Origin: CAVSUZ01 sp963791885
GTDB taxonomy: Bacteria; Pseudomonadota; Alphaproteobacteria; Acetobacterales; Acetobacteraceae
Direction: 5' to 3'
Assembly (NCBI GenBank): GCA_963791885.1
Contig: CAWBUL010000005.1
Coordinates: forward strand, 1,984,001 to 2,048,000
DNA length: 64,000 nucleotides
In this document: positions 18,949-28,148 of the stretch, piece after piece
Position numbering within the stretch: the first letter of the stretch is position 1
How the letters are laid out: the number at the start of each line of letters is the position of its first letter
The notes under the pieces: generated by a model
What the model saw: only the letters and a program-made list of their open reading frames with translations
Told to the model about the DNA's origin: nothing
The model's database searches: none
Translations under genes and position numbers: made by a program

Positions 18949-19389
18949 ATGACGAACTTAGAGATCACATCCGAGGGTCTGGCCCGATTTTATATATCCC
19001 TTGGAAGCAAGGGCGTTGCGGAACTTACGAACGAGACCACAAGCGGCTCCTGGCTTCTCAGCCTCGGATGCCACAAGCACAAGGTCGGAGACATCGAGTT
19101 GCCCTGGCAAAAGGCGTTACAGCGGGCGCTCGACTATCTCGAGGCCATGCCCAACGCTCAGGAAACCCACCACTATTCAGAGGTCGATAACTGTCTGACC
19201 GCTGACCCCGGCTGTCTCACCACGACAGGCGGGCGGTCTGACCAGCAAGCAAATCGCCCCGCGGCGGGGGTAGGACGCCTGCGGAAACAAGGCACCCCGA
19301 GCCACGGGACCGAGGCTGAGGGCAACGTGCACCGCGTCGATGTTGAGTATGAACGAATGCACCAACCGCGGGGGCCGTGCCGAAGCTAG
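18949..19389 (+). CDS. Module gene X (copy A), repeated island protein with shifted C-terminus
   Basis: The N-terminal 73 residues (from MTNLEITSEGLARFYISLGS to EAMPNAQET) look genuine, and the part from TNETTSGSWLLSLG on recurs at 35.9-36.1 kb. The other two copies end a few codons after QET; here one extra C near 19167 shifts the frame and adds an artificial tail to 19389. The natural gene probably ended near 19195. Function unknown. Confidence 0.5.
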   Translation: MTNLEITSEGLARFYISLGSKGVAELTNETTSGSWLLSLGCHKHKVGDIELPWQKALQRALDYLEAMPNAQETHHYSEVDNCLTADPGCLTTTGGRSDQQANRPAAGVGRLRKQGTPSHGTEAEGNVHRVDVEYERMHQPRGPCRS

Positions 19390-19501
19390 AGATCGGTCCA
19401 GGACGGAGGCTCCCCCGCTGTTCTCCTCCGTGCCGACGGCAACTTCCCCCCGGCCCTCCGGGGGCGGGGGGTTTTCCGTGTCGGGGCCTTCGGGCCCTTG
19501 A
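19340..19501 (+). CDS. Possible leader ORF Y (copy A)
   Basis: 53 codons starting MLSMNECTNRGGRAEARDR. The homologous region at 27998 (minus strand) starts MFSMKKCTNRGGHAEVRGR. The first part is conserved but the 3' part changes frame between copies, so translation is uncertain; the DNA may act mainly as a structured leader. Confidence 0.3.
   Translation: MLSMNECTNRGGRAEARDRSRTEAPPLFSSVPTATSPRPSGGGGFSVSGPSGP
19446..19497 (+). promoter_or_regulatory. Tandem hairpins with T-tract upstream of gene Z (copy A)
   Basis: A first stem (CCCCCGG-CCCT-CCGGGGG) is followed by GGGGGGTTTT, then a second stem GGGGCC-TTC-GGGCCC. The same two-hairpin arrangement precedes gene Z in copy B. It resembles an attenuator or terminator, with RBS GGAAGGAAC 40-55 bp further on. 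Confidence 0.5.
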
Positions 19502-19537
19502 CCGGCGCCATCACCACACCACGGAAGGAACAGGACC

Positions 19538-19614
19538 ATGGTCTGTTCACGTTACACGTACGTGCAGAGAGATGGCGCTGTGCTGATCGAGGATATGATC
19601 GGTCAGATCTGTGT
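19538..19614 (+). pseudogene. Module gene Z (copy A), truncated
   Basis: MVCSRYTYVQRDGAVLIEDM then IGQI matches the first 25 residues of the 101-aa gene at 27498-27803, after which homology stops at about 19614. The region beyond contains transposase relics, suggesting a deletion. Confidence 0.6.
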
Positions 19615-19895
19615 TTCGGCGTGCAAATTTGACCCCAATGTGGGGTGCGCCCTGGGGGGTGGACAGGATCAAGCTGCAGTTTTGACCTCTGCCGGGCGTG
19701 GTGATCCTCGAACTGCACGGGCTGAGATATAGTCGCCTGTGAATTATCCGGAACCGACTGGGGCACAAGAGATTTGGGGCCGGACCAAGTAACCGTATTT
19801 GCCAGAAATCGGCGTCCCAGCCGGCGATTCCTTGCAAATTGCTCCGACGCGAGGGGGCGTGATTAGCTCTGTCCGACCGGTGCGGAGCAAGACCC

Positions 19896-20226
19896 ATGCG
19901 TCCCAGGCAACGGCGTGACAGCGGCCAGTATGATTTGCTTCGCGCCCGGCTGGACCAGATCGTCGATCTGAACCATCCGCTCTCGAAGCTGGCCCGCACC
20001 ATCGACTGGCGGTTCCTCGAAGATCCGCTCGGTCCGCTACGACCGGGCCAAGGAGTTGAGCGCCCGGCTGGCGGCCGACATCGCGGCGATGACGGCCCAG
20101 GCCGAGGCGGCTGATCGCGAACAAGACGACCCGCAGGCCCTTCCGGCGGAACTCGCACGGCGTGAGGCGCTCAAGGCGAAGCTCGATGCCGCTTGCGCGC
20201 GGCTGGAAGCCGAGGCGTCGTTGTAG
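19896..20226 (+). pseudogene. IS5/IS1182-type transposase relic with internal deletion
   Basis: The first 47 residues (LDQIVDLNHPLSKLARTIDW then RFLEDPLGP) are the typical N-terminus of these transposases. The following 64 residues, in another frame, are the charged helical segment (RYDRAKELSARLAADIAAMT, LARREALKAKLDAAC) found in the middle of IS1182-like enzymes. The catalytic parts are missing. Confidence 0.65.
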
Positions 20227-20294
20227 CGGTGCTCGGCCGTGTGCCCATCGAGATCGCGCCTGAGGCGGCCCGGATGCAAATGGAGATGATTGGA

Positions 20295-20603
20295 ATGAAT
20301 AAAGAGGACCTCGAAAAGCTGCGGCGGGAGCTGGAAAGCTTGGTCACCGACTTCAGAGGGGGACGCAGCGGCCCCTATTCGACGGAGTTACAGTATAATC
20401 TGTCGCGGCTCACGACTGCGCTGACCGGTTTCACGCAACTCGGATACCGGTCAATGCATGGGTATCAGGAGCCGGCCGAGCTGCTGGCCCAGATCGACAG
20501 TCTGCTTGCCCAAACGGATGAGATCCGCGATCTCGCGGAGCGGGTGCGCGAAATTCTGCTGCGGCCTCCTCCGGAGGAGAAGTCGTCAGATTTCACGAAC
20601 TAG
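20295..20603 (+). CDS. Small hypothetical helical protein
   Basis: 102 aa from MNKEDLEKLRRELESLVTDF (earlier in-frame starts at 20274 and 20283). Predicted mostly alpha-helical with a second segment LAQIDSLLAQTDEIRDLAER. No family recognised. Confidence 0.5.
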   Translation: MNKEDLEKLRRELESLVTDFRGGRSGPYSTELQYNLSRLTTALTGFTQLGYRSMHGYQEPAELLAQIDSLLAQTDEIRDLAERVREILLRPPPEEKSSDFTN

Positions 20604-20719
20604 GCCGTGACCGAAAAGGAACGCACGCTGCGGCACGCACAAGTTCCGTGAAGTAATCAACGCGGCGAAGACGATTGCTGAGGTGCCGACGAAGTCGGCT
20701 TCGCTGAGGAGGAGTAACC

Positions 20720-20920
20720 TTGGCCTGGAAGCTCGCTCAATGCGCCTGGCGCGATCGGTCACAGCTCGATGCATATCTCGGGGAGAGTTGGGAGCCGTTC
20801 GCGGTCACCGACGCCTACGGCGAAGCGATTGTCTGGCTACGCCGTTCCGCTGACCTGCAGGACGCCAAAGTGGTTAATTTGCCGCGGCCGCCACGCGGCG
20901 AGCCGGAGGTAGCGCGATGA
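20720..20920 (+). CDS. Small hypothetical protein
   Basis: 66 aa. TTG start with a strong upstream GGAGGAGT, which decides the start. Sequence MAWKLAQCAWRDRSQLDAYL then ESWEPFAVTDAYGEAIVWLR reads like a real compact domain. Unknown function. Confidence 0.5.
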   Translation: MAWKLAQCAWRDRSQLDAYLGESWEPFAVTDAYGEAIVWLRRSADLQDAKVVNLPRPPRGEPEVAR

Positions 20921-21058
20921 ACGCAAACAATCTCGCGGGAGCCTCAGCGTGCGGACTTTCCGCATAGCTCGGCCGGCGCAGGTGGTGCATCCAGGGGTGC
21001 ACCGGGTGCGCCGTCCAGCCGCCGCGTCTGAAATGCGACTGTCCAAGCGGGGAGTGAC

Positions 21059-21949
21059 ATGCGGCCGATATTGTTCGCCTGGCTGGCTGGCGCGATCGCA
21101 CTGATCGTCGTCGCCTTCTTCTTGGAACCTTTCGTGGTCGTCCCCGCCGGCAGTCGCGGCGTGCTGCTCGACTTCGGCGCCGTGCAACCAGAGCCGCTCG
21201 CGCCTGGCCTGCACCTGATCACACCGATCGTGCAGTCGGTTGTCGAGATGGATACGCGTGTGCAGCTCCATCAGGACACCGAGGAAGCGGCCAGCCACGA
21301 CTTGCAGGACGTTCACGCGTCGGTGGCGACGAATTGGCGCATCAAGGAGGAAGCGGCGCCGCATCTCTACCAGACAATCGGTCCCGTGCGGCAAATTCTC
21401 GACCGGCTGATCGTTCCTGCGATCGCCAACACGATCAAGGCGGTGACGGCGCACTTCGATGCCGAGGAACTGATCACGAAGCGCGATCAGGTCGCCGATC
21501 AGGCTTTGACAGTCCTGCGCGCCTATCTCGCGCCCTACGATGTGTAGGTCGAAGCCATCAACATCACCAATTTCAGCTTCTCGCCGGACTTCTCGCAAGC
21601 GATCGAGCGGAAGCAGGTAGCGCAGCAACAGGCTTTGCAGGCGGAATACGAGCTGCAACAGAAGCGTGTCAGCGCGCAGCAGCAGGTGGTGGAAGCGCAG
21701 GCGGCGGCGGCGCGCGTCGAACAGGCGCGCGGCGAGGCGCAGGCGATCATCTTGAACGCCGACGCACAGGCGAAGGCCAACACGGAGATCGCCAAATCGT
21801 TCGACCCGGCGATCATCCAGTGGCGAGCGATCCAAAGTTGGGACGGCAAGATGCCGACCTTCCTCGGCACTTCGGCACCGTTGCCATTCCTCAACCTCGG
21901 TCCCGCCTCACCAACGCAGGGCATCACTACGGAGAGCAAAACGCCGTGA
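21059..21949 (+). pseudogene. SPFH/prohibitin-family protein with in-frame amber codon
   Basis: 296 codons in a single frame, broken by TAG at 21545-21547 (after LAPYDV). One N-terminal membrane helix (LFAWLAGAIALIVVAFFL) is followed by an SPFH/band-7 domain (VPAGSRGVLLDFGAV) and a C-terminal Gln/Ala-rich coiled coil (AEYELQQKRVSAQQQVVEAQ) and GEAQAIILNADAQAKANTEI, as in prohibitin/HflC. Prohibitins form membrane-bound rings that organise membrane proteases. The codon is in the region VxVEAINITNFSFS, a conserved part of the family, so a simple sense-to-stop change is likely. The first 162 residues could still be made. Confidence 0.82.
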
Positions 21950-22244
21950 CGATGGACGGCCGCGCTAACTTCGAGACTTCGTGGAGATTTCCGAGCGGGG
22001 CCGGGATCTCGTCGCCCTCGGCTTGCACGTAAAGACCTGTCCACAAACCCTTCGAGATATTACCCGCGTCAATCTCATTGACGACAATCTTGTATATCTC
22101 GTCATCGGATGTAGATGCGCTGGGCCGAATGGGGTCACGTGCAACAACCTTCCCGCCGTCAAAACCGGGCTCGTCAGCGGGGGGCTGCATTGTGGAGCCC
22201 ATGGGCGGTCGCTGGCCTTTTGGCACGCCGAATGTGGCGCGCAC
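21927..22244 (-). CDS. Hypothetical protein, possibly a C-terminal fragment
   Basis: 105 aa. The segment DDEIYKIVVNEIDAGNISKG then LWTGLYVQAEGDE looks protein-like, while the flanks are low complexity. Overlaps the end of the SPFH gene on the opposite strand. No family assignment. Confidence 0.3.
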   Translation of the reverse strand: MRATFGVPKGQRPPMGSTMQPPADEPGFDGGKVVARDPIRPSASTSDDEIYKIVVNEIDAGNISKGLWTGLYVQAEGDEIPAPLGNLHEVSKLARPSIVTAFCSP

Positions 22245-22380
22245 CCGCTCCCAGCTGCTCAGATACGCTAACCACAGACCATAGAACGCCCCCCGACTAC
22301 CAACTGCACTGGGCAGCGGGGGCCGCGGGAATTATAGGCGGCGTAAGCCTTGGATCAGCCACGCGTGTTAACCTCGACCA

Positions 22381-23364
22381 ATGCGCGCTGCGATAGCAAG
22401 GGCTGGGGCAACGTGCTACGATCGGTTGTCTGGGATCACGAAGGTGGCAGCGGTCGTGTTCAACCTGCGCAGCATTGATCTCAATCTGCTGACGGTCTTC
22501 GAGGCCATTTACGAACATGGCAGCGTCAGTGCTGCCGCCGATCGTCTCGCGCTCAGTCAATCTGCTGCCAGCCACGCCCTGTCGCGTCTCAGAGATGTAT
22601 GCAGGGACGATCTCTTCGCCCGAGCGCCCCAGGGTCTGGCCCCGACGCCCGTGGCCAGGGAGATGTTTCCGGCTATCAAACAGGCGCTCGACGCTTTGCG
22701 CGCGAGTCTGGCGGAAGCCAGCGGTTTCGATCCCGCCCACTCGCAACGCCACTTTCGTATCAGCATCCCGCACCCTCTCGGGCCATTTTACGCGCTTGAC
22801 CTGAAGGCCGCTGCCGCGGCTGTCGCGCCCGGCATCGTGCTGACCTTCGATACGGTCACCCTCCCAATTGACCTTGATGACGACCTCCGTGATGGCATCG
22901 TAGACATAGCGATCGACTGGCTACCGGTCGAGCTGGACCCATTCGTTAACAAGAAGCTTTTCGATGATCAGCTGGTGCTGGTGGTGCGGGGTGATCATCC
23001 TTCGCTCAAAACGGGTATCACTATGGAGGATTTCCAGCGGCGGGAGATCGTGACCCTGCATCGTCGCGGTCAGACCGAGCATACGCCGCAAGCTATTAGA
23101 GAACTCTATAAACTGGGATTGCGCGTAGCAGTGCACGTGAGCGAGCTTCTCGAAATACCCACTGTCGTAGCGAGCACCGATCTGTTGGGCATATTCCCGT
23201 CAAGCATGGGGCCGCTCATGGAAAAGCGGCTGGGCTTACGGGTTCTGCCTATTCCACTCCAACTACCCGTGGTGCCGATTTACATCATCTGGCATGAGAT
23301 GCGCCGCAACGATGCCGCACATCGCTGGCTCCGCGAGCTTGTAGCGACGAAGTTGAGCCGTTAG
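22381..23364 (+). CDS. LysR-family transcriptional regulator
   Basis: 327 aa as the longest frame; the domain begins NLRSIDLNLLTVFEAIYEHG, so GTG at 22459 is the more natural start (301 aa). Winged helix-turn-helix SVSAAADRLALSQSAASHAL near the N-terminus, then a PBP2-like effector domain (about 90-300) resembling the NodD/SyrM-type group. The adjacent genes give no clue to its target. It is intact, unlike most genes around it. Confidence 0.85.
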   Translation: MRAAIARAGATCYDRLSGITKVAAVVFNLRSIDLNLLTVFEAIYEHGSVSAAADRLALSQSAASHALSRLRDVCRDDLFARAPQGLAPTPVAREMFPAIKQALDALRASLAEASGFDPAHSQRHFRISIPHPLGPFYALDLKAAAAAVAPGIVLTFDTVTLPIDLDDDLRDGIVDIAIDWLPVELDPFVNKKLFDDQLVLVVRGDHPSLKTGITMEDFQRREIVTLHRRGQTEHTPQAIRELYKLGLRVAVHVSELLEIPTVVASTDLLGIFPSSMGPLMEKRLGLRVLPIPLQLPVVPIYIIWHEMRRNDAAHRWLRELVATKLSR

Positions 23365-23631
23365 CTGGCGCCGTCCTCGGGCAGCGGGACCACCAGGACG
23401 AAAGAGTGGTTTTGTTGGCACGCAGTCCGGAAGCCATGTGCGCACGCTGATGGCGAAATGGCAGCCTGGAAATCGCGGGGTCGAATTGTCGATCTGCGGC
23501 TCGCCAGTTGTAGCCCCAATGCCAGGACATGCGAGGCCACGTTGGGCGCTTCAGCGAATGGCCAGCCCGCCACTGATCGTCTAAGCAGAAATGGTTTCTT
23601 TTTTAAGACCACGGGCCTGCGGCCTCGCGGG

Positions 23632-24108
23632 ATGAGCGATGAATTTTTGAACGCCGTTTGCGGCAAATTGACCGCCATCTGTTTCATGTGGCGGCTCGGC
23701 CTGAGCGCCGAGGAACAGCAGAAGCCCGAGGCCGCTGCTGTCTTGATGGGCATGTTCGATGCCATCACCCAGGAGGCTGGCGTTGAACAATTCGCCAGCT
23801 GCTTCCGTCCGATCTTGCAGGCTGCCGCCGAGGCAGAGCTTTCCCCACTTGCTGTGCCCCTTGACGACCTGCTGCGCCGCATGATCGCCACATCATCAGA
23901 CGCGAAACTGCTTCCCTGGTCGTTGTATGCCACGCACAAGGTCGCCGAGATGCAAACCAACCGCCTCGATGTGTGTGCCACGATTGGCGGTGTGATGGAC
24001 GCGGTGAAGTCCGGAAACTTCGATGACCCCGCTGCGCATATCGCGGCCACGGCGGCAATAGGTGCCCTCACCACCGGCCCACGGGACTCAGGGGCTCGAC
24101 CCGTGTAG
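23632..24108 (+). CDS. Hypothetical protein
   Basis: 158 aa from MSDEFLNAVCGKLTAICFMW (the frame extends upstream without features). Helical, with conserved-looking AEEQQKPEAAAVLMGMFDAI. I do not recognise the family. Convergent with the helix-turn-helix gene downstream. Confidence 0.5.
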   Translation: MSDEFLNAVCGKLTAICFMWRLGLSAEEQQKPEAAAVLMGMFDAITQEAGVEQFASCFRPILQAAAEAELSPLAVPLDDLLRRMIATSSDAKLLPWSLYATHKVAEMQTNRLDVCATIGGVMDAVKSGNFDDPAAHIAATAAIGALTTGPRDSGARPV

Positions 24109-24177
24109 AGACACCCAGCCGAAGTTTGCCCCGGCGGCATCGTTGGCGCGAACGGCGTCTTCGACGCCGGCAGCGCG

Positions 24178-24420
24178 TCAACTGCCGTCCAAGGGTTCCC
24201 CATATCTGTAGGCTGCTTGCCAATCCTCAGGCGGTGGCAGATCTGCGAGTATGCGGGCGACGTCTCGCAGCCACGCGGCGACCGGGGGCGGGACCGGGTT
24301 CTGCCCCGACGCCCAGCGTCGCACTGCCCGGTCACTGCCCATCCCAAGCTTGTCCGCCAGCACGCTGCGCGGCCAGCCGATCGCGGCCAAGGTGGCGTTG
24401 AACTCCGCGGCGGTCGTCAT
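24178..24420 (-). CDS. Small helix-turn-helix protein
   Basis: 80 aa. FNATLAAIGWPRSVLADKLG followed by MGSDRAVRRWASGQNPVPPP is a compact XRE-like DNA-binding helix pattern. The ATG overlaps the stop of the aspartic protease gene (ATGA), so the two are translationally coupled. It may regulate its own operon; unproven. Confidence 0.65.
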   Translation of the reverse strand: MTTAAEFNATLAAIGWPRSVLADKLGMGSDRAVRRWASGQNPVPPPVAAWLRDVARILADLPPPEDWQAAYRYGEPLDGS

Positions 24421-25160
24421 TTGAGCACGAGGACGGCCCGGCCATTGTCGACGGACCACGATCCGAATTTGCTCAGGAAACTCTGACCGAGCAGGAGCGC
24501 ACTGCCCTCGTCTGCGACCGAGCACTCGACATCAGTCACCGTCAGGCCGCCGATCGTGACAGAGCGCAGCCTGTAGAGGGTGTCATGGCGCTTGGTTCCA
24601 TCTGGCAGGATGCTAATGGCATTGCCGACATAATCCGCTACCGTAAGCGAGCCATCGCGCATCAATTCCTGAGCGATGCTCTGGGGGATCGTCACGTTGG
24701 TCGCGCCGGTGTCGAGCGTGAATGCGAGCGTCGTCGTGCCGTTGAGCATTGCCAGGAGGGTGAACGTACCGTGGCGGTCGCGAACCAGCGGCACTTCGTG
24801 GATCGACGGCTGCGCTGCAGGTGCAGGTGCGACCGTGCCTATGCTGGCGGTGTTCACGTTCGGCGTAACGTTCTTCTCCGCCCTGATCGCGGCACCGCAG
24901 CGGTTCAAACCAGTAAATGCCGCGGCGATCCCGGTCAGGGAAAAATTGTACCTTTCTTCCTCCTTGGTCGCCACTGTCATCTCGTCGCTGTTGTAAATGG
25001 CCTTCACGAAGTCATCGGACAGGTCGTCGGCGCGCAGCCAACCAGAGTGGCTGGGGACCAGTGTCGTCTCAAACCGCCGGCCACCGGCCCATACGACTAT
25101 GGGTTCAATGTTTGTAGGGGAAATGCTACCTATGTTGAAGAGAAACGAAGTGCCCCCCAC
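24417..25160 (-). CDS. Retropepsin-like aspartic protease
   Basis: 247 aa from a GTG start. Residues about 128-247 form a clan AA (retropepsin-like) protease domain: catalytic FTLDTGATNVTIP, a middle part VADYVGNAISILPDG and the C-terminal ALLLGQSFLSKFG. The N-terminal 110 residues (WAGGRRFETTLVPSHSGWLR, YNFSLTGIAAAFTGLNRCG) are a separate domain of unknown role. The open frame extends upstream to a stop at about 25250 without a conventional start, so the true 5' end is unsure and a signal peptide may be missing. Confidence 0.75.
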   Translation of the reverse strand: MGGTSFLFNIGSISPTNIEPIVVWAGGRRFETTLVPSHSGWLRADDLSDDFVKAIYNSDEMTVATKEEERYNFSLTGIAAAFTGLNRCGAAIRAEKNVTPNVNTASIGTVAPAPAAQPSIHEVPLVRDRHGTFTLLAMLNGTTTLAFTLDTGATNVTIPQSIAQELMRDGSLTVADYVGNAISILPDGTKRHDTLYRLRSVTIGGLTVTDVECSVADEGSALLLGQSFLSKFGSWSVDNGRAVLVLK

Positions 25161-26207
25161 TTTTGCCTGGAACGCCTGAAAGGCAGCTCCATTTCCGTTC
25201 GGCCCAAAGGAAAAAGCTACAGGATTGGTTGTCGCCTCTAATAAATTGCGCGACGCCTAGCAGCCCGGAGGGCCAAATTCGATTAATTGGCCAATTATCC
25301 CATGCAGGCTTCACCTGTGCAGGCTGAAACGACCGCGAGCGACACGCCGGCCGTCAGTGCAAGGATCTTCATAAACATTATCAGGGTCTTTCCCGTCGGC
25401 GCCGGTCACTCCGGCGCAGTGTTTGCAGGTGTTTTTGCAGGCGTTACTGCAGACGGACCGGGAGCACCGACGGTGTTGGGAGCCCACGCACCCACCATAT
25501 GCTCGCAAGGTCGCTGCCGTGGTTAGTCACGGTTGTGCAGCTGCGATATCGATGCGGTGCACATCAACCGGCAGCGAGTGTTGGCGAAACCGCGATGCGC
25601 GTCGCGCGGGCCTCTGATAGGGCGGGCGCGTGGCGAGGTGGTCAGTATCGGAACGAAAAGCTCTTGATTGCTGCTCGTCTGAACGACATGCCTAAAGCGG
25701 GCGGTGGGGAGGGGGAGTGCTGTCCAAGTCCACCCCCGGATGCCACCCCCTGCCAAACACAGGCTCATAAGTCCATTCTGCAACAAAGGAATTAGTTACG
25801 AACACCACTACCGTAGCAGCCAGCCAGCCGGTTCGGTTCACCGTTCCATGGCGACGACCAAGCGGGCTGCCGTGATCATGCAGGATCGCGCCGGGGGCGC
25901 TTGTCGCACGCGCATCATGTCGAGCGCGAGCGCGTGACGAACCGGATCAACCGACAAAGCGCACACTCCGACGCTCGGTCGAGCGCCTTCGATAATGACA
26001 ATTATCGGAAGCCCGGCGGACTACGACAGGCCCCGCCGCGCGACGGGGGTTCTTCCGAGAAGCTTATCGATAGCGAGATGTGCGACCCGAAACGGGCCGT
26101 CTATCTGGCCACAGGTGGCGAAGCGCACATACACTCGGATCGGTAGCCGTAAATTCCTTGAAACCGTGCCGCATACGCACCGACACTGTGAGTCAGAAAG
26201 GATCAAC
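25161..26207. other. No confident gene
   Basis: Several short frames but none with codon pattern, RBS and a recognisable domain. It contains a short direct repeat (TTTGCAGGTG/TTTGCAGGCG near 25430) and separates the protease operon from the divergent lipoprotein gene. Confidence 0.4.
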
Positions 26208-26699
26208 ATGATGGCCCGACAAACATCTCTCCGCCGCTCGGCGTTGGGGCTCGCTCTTCTGAGTGTAGGCCTGCTGACCAACTGTGCGCCGCAGCAAACC
26301 GCTGCACCAGTCGCGCCTTCGGCCATGGGCCAGACCGCGACCGACGGGACGGTCACTTTCACTGGCGGCGCGATTGCCGTCGGTATTGGGTTCCAGTGGG
26401 GCAGCGGCACCCTGACATTTCGCGGCGCCCAATACCCGTTTAGCGTACGCGGCCTATCAGTAATCGATATCGGTGCCTCACAGATCAGCGCCACTGGTAC
26501 AGTGCACAACTTACGCAACGTGGCCGATTTCAGCGGCAACTACGTCTCCGCCACGGCGGGTGCGACGGTCGCAGGGGGGGCGTCGGCAAGCATTCTGCGC
26601 AATCAGAACGGTGTGACCATTGAAGGTATCTCCACCTCGCAAGGCCTCCGCCTGACGCTGGCACCGGGCGGCCTCAACATCACTCTGACGGGGCATTAG
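26208..26699 (+). CDS. Putative lipoprotein of unknown function
   Basis: 163 aa with RBS AGAAAGGA and ATG. Signal peptide with a lipobox-like end (LLSVGLLTNCAPQ, Cys about residue 26). The mature part is rich in Gly, Ala and Thr with alternating beta pattern: FQWGSGTLTFRGAQYPFSVR, VADFSGNYVSATAGATVAGG, ILRNQNGVTIEGIS. It resembles small exported proteins of alphaproteobacteria (EipA/DUF1134-like in pattern), but I cannot confirm that. Confidence 0.65.
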   Translation: MMARQTSLRRSALGLALLSVGLLTNCAPQQTAAPVAPSAMGQTATDGTVTFTGGAIAVGIGFQWGSGTLTFRGAQYPFSVRGLSVIDIGASQISATGTVHNLRNVADFSGNYVSATAGATVAGGASASILRNQNGVTIEGISTSQGLRLTLAPGGLNITLTGH

Positions 26700-26859
26700 G
26701 AACGGAGGCTCTGGAGGGCCTCTGCTGGCGGCGTCGATTCGCTTTGCCTATCTGGCCGTCAGACCCCGCCAGCGGGCCTCCAGGGTCGCCCTCCGGGCCG
26801 CGAGCAGATCGGGCAGCCTCCCGGCCGCCTCCCGCGCACTACCTCGGATAGGCGGCGCT

Positions 26860-27324
26860 GTGCGCGATGGCGATGGCACGAACGCTGAAATGGCCCGCTC
26901 GTATGAGCAAGTGCCGCTGTCCCACTTTATCGAACATCCGTTCCAGAATTTGACGTACGAATCCGCCGCCCTGATCGGCTCAGTGCACCTCTCGCTGGAT
27001 TACACCGTGCCGGTCGAGCACATTCGCGCCAAAGCGACGGAGATCGTTGAGGCCAGCCAGCTCTGGGACGGGCGCGTCGTGAACCTCCAGGTGGTAGAGG
27101 CAACGGAACGGGCCATCCAACTCCGGGTATTGGCGAGCGCACGGAGCTCTCCCGATGCGTGGGACCTTCGCTGTCACGTGAGGGAGAAGCTAATCGGTTT
27201 CCTTCAGAGCGAGTATCCCAACGCGTTGCCGAAATTCCGGGCCGAATTTCCCTCCCAGACCCCGCTAGCGCGGACCGGGGGAGCGAGCCCCGAGCCGCCT
27301 GACGCTTTTCCATCGCCTGCTTGA
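26860..27324 (+). pseudogene. Mechanosensitive channel (MscS family), C-terminal remnant
   Basis: VPLSHFIEHPFQNLTYESAA, IGSVHLSLDYTVPVEHIRA, DLRCHVREKLIGFLQSEYP match the cytoplasmic beta/alpha C-terminal domain of MscS-like channels. All membrane helices are absent, and no fitting coding sequence lies upstream. The frame has start codons at 26860 and 26890, but the product would be a soluble fragment. Confidence 0.75.
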
Positions 27325-27497
27325 CCGCGCTGCTCGCCCGGGCGGCGCCTGGTGCCGATCGCGGCCCATGATCTCGCCGAACTTCTCGCGGCCCTGGCTT
27401 CGCTGATCCAGGCCCTCAGGAAACGATGATGCCGATGCGGATCGTCACGGCCCGCGCGGCGAAGCGGATCAGGAAGCCGACGAAGGCGGGCCGAAGA

Positions 27498-27803
27498 TCA
27501 CCTCCGCCACCATTGTGGACGACCGTCCCTTGCGTCGCGCTGGCGGCAGACCTCGACGGCCTTCCATCCATCGCATTCGTCTACGGCCTCGAAACAAAGA
27601 AACGCGCGGCGGCTTGTCAGCACGCGATCCCAGCGCCCCATAATGTCACGGTAAACGATGATCATCCGATCGACGTCGATGCCACGGTCCACAAGATCGG
27701 TGACAACGTTCTCAATATCGCCCGCGACGCTCACCTGCCCGATCAGATCCTCGATCAGGACGGCGCCGTCCCTGTGCACATACGAGTAACGTGAACGGAC
27801 CAT
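27498..27803 (-). CDS. Module gene Z (copy B), small hypothetical protein
   Basis: 101 aa, RBS GGAAGGAAC 3 bp before ATG. MVRSRYSYVHRDGAVLIEDL then IGQVSVAGDIENVVTDLVDR, GIDVDRMIIVYRDIMGRWDR. No known family. A truncated second copy lies at 19538. It is preceded by the conserved two-hairpin leader. Confidence 0.55.
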   Translation of the reverse strand: MVRSRYSYVHRDGAVLIEDLIGQVSVAGDIENVVTDLVDRGIDVDRMIIVYRDIMGRWDRVLTSRRAFLCFEAVDECDGWKAVEVCRQRDARDGRPQWWRR

Positions 27804-28122
27804 GTGTTCCTTCCGTGGTGGTGTGGTGCTGGCGCCCGTCAATGGCCCGAGGGGCCCCGCGTAAAAATCCCCCGCCCCGGAGGGGCGAGGGAAAGTTTGC
27901 GGGTAGGACGGGAAAAACTCGGGGAACGGTCCCATCCTGGGCCGACCTCTAACTTCGGCGTGGCCCCCGCGGTTGGTGCATTTCTTCATACTGAACATCG
28001 ACGCGGTGCAGGTTCCCCTCAGCCTGGGTTCCTGACCCGGCGGCCGTGGTGAGACAGCGGGGGGTAACGGTCAGGCAGTTATCGGCCTCTCAATGGAGGT
28101 GGTTTCCTGAGCGTTGGTGTTG
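27804..28122 (-). repeat. Module leader and end of gene X (copy B), cut by IS3
   Basis: Homologous to 19150-19537 (copy A): QETTSIERPITA end of gene X, then the MFSMKKCTNRGGHAEVRGR leader ORF from 27998. The homology stops abruptly at the IS3 left end (28123). Confidence 0.6.
27844..27892 (-). promoter_or_regulatory. Tandem hairpins with T-tract upstream of gene Z (copy B)
   Basis: On the minus strand: CGCCCC-TCC-GGGGCG followed by GGGATTTTT, then a second stem GGCCC-CTC-GGGCC. Sequence between copies differs while the pairing is kept, which argues for RNA structure. Confidence 0.5.
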
Positions 28123-28148
28123 TGACCCTGCCCCCAAACTGTCCTCAC

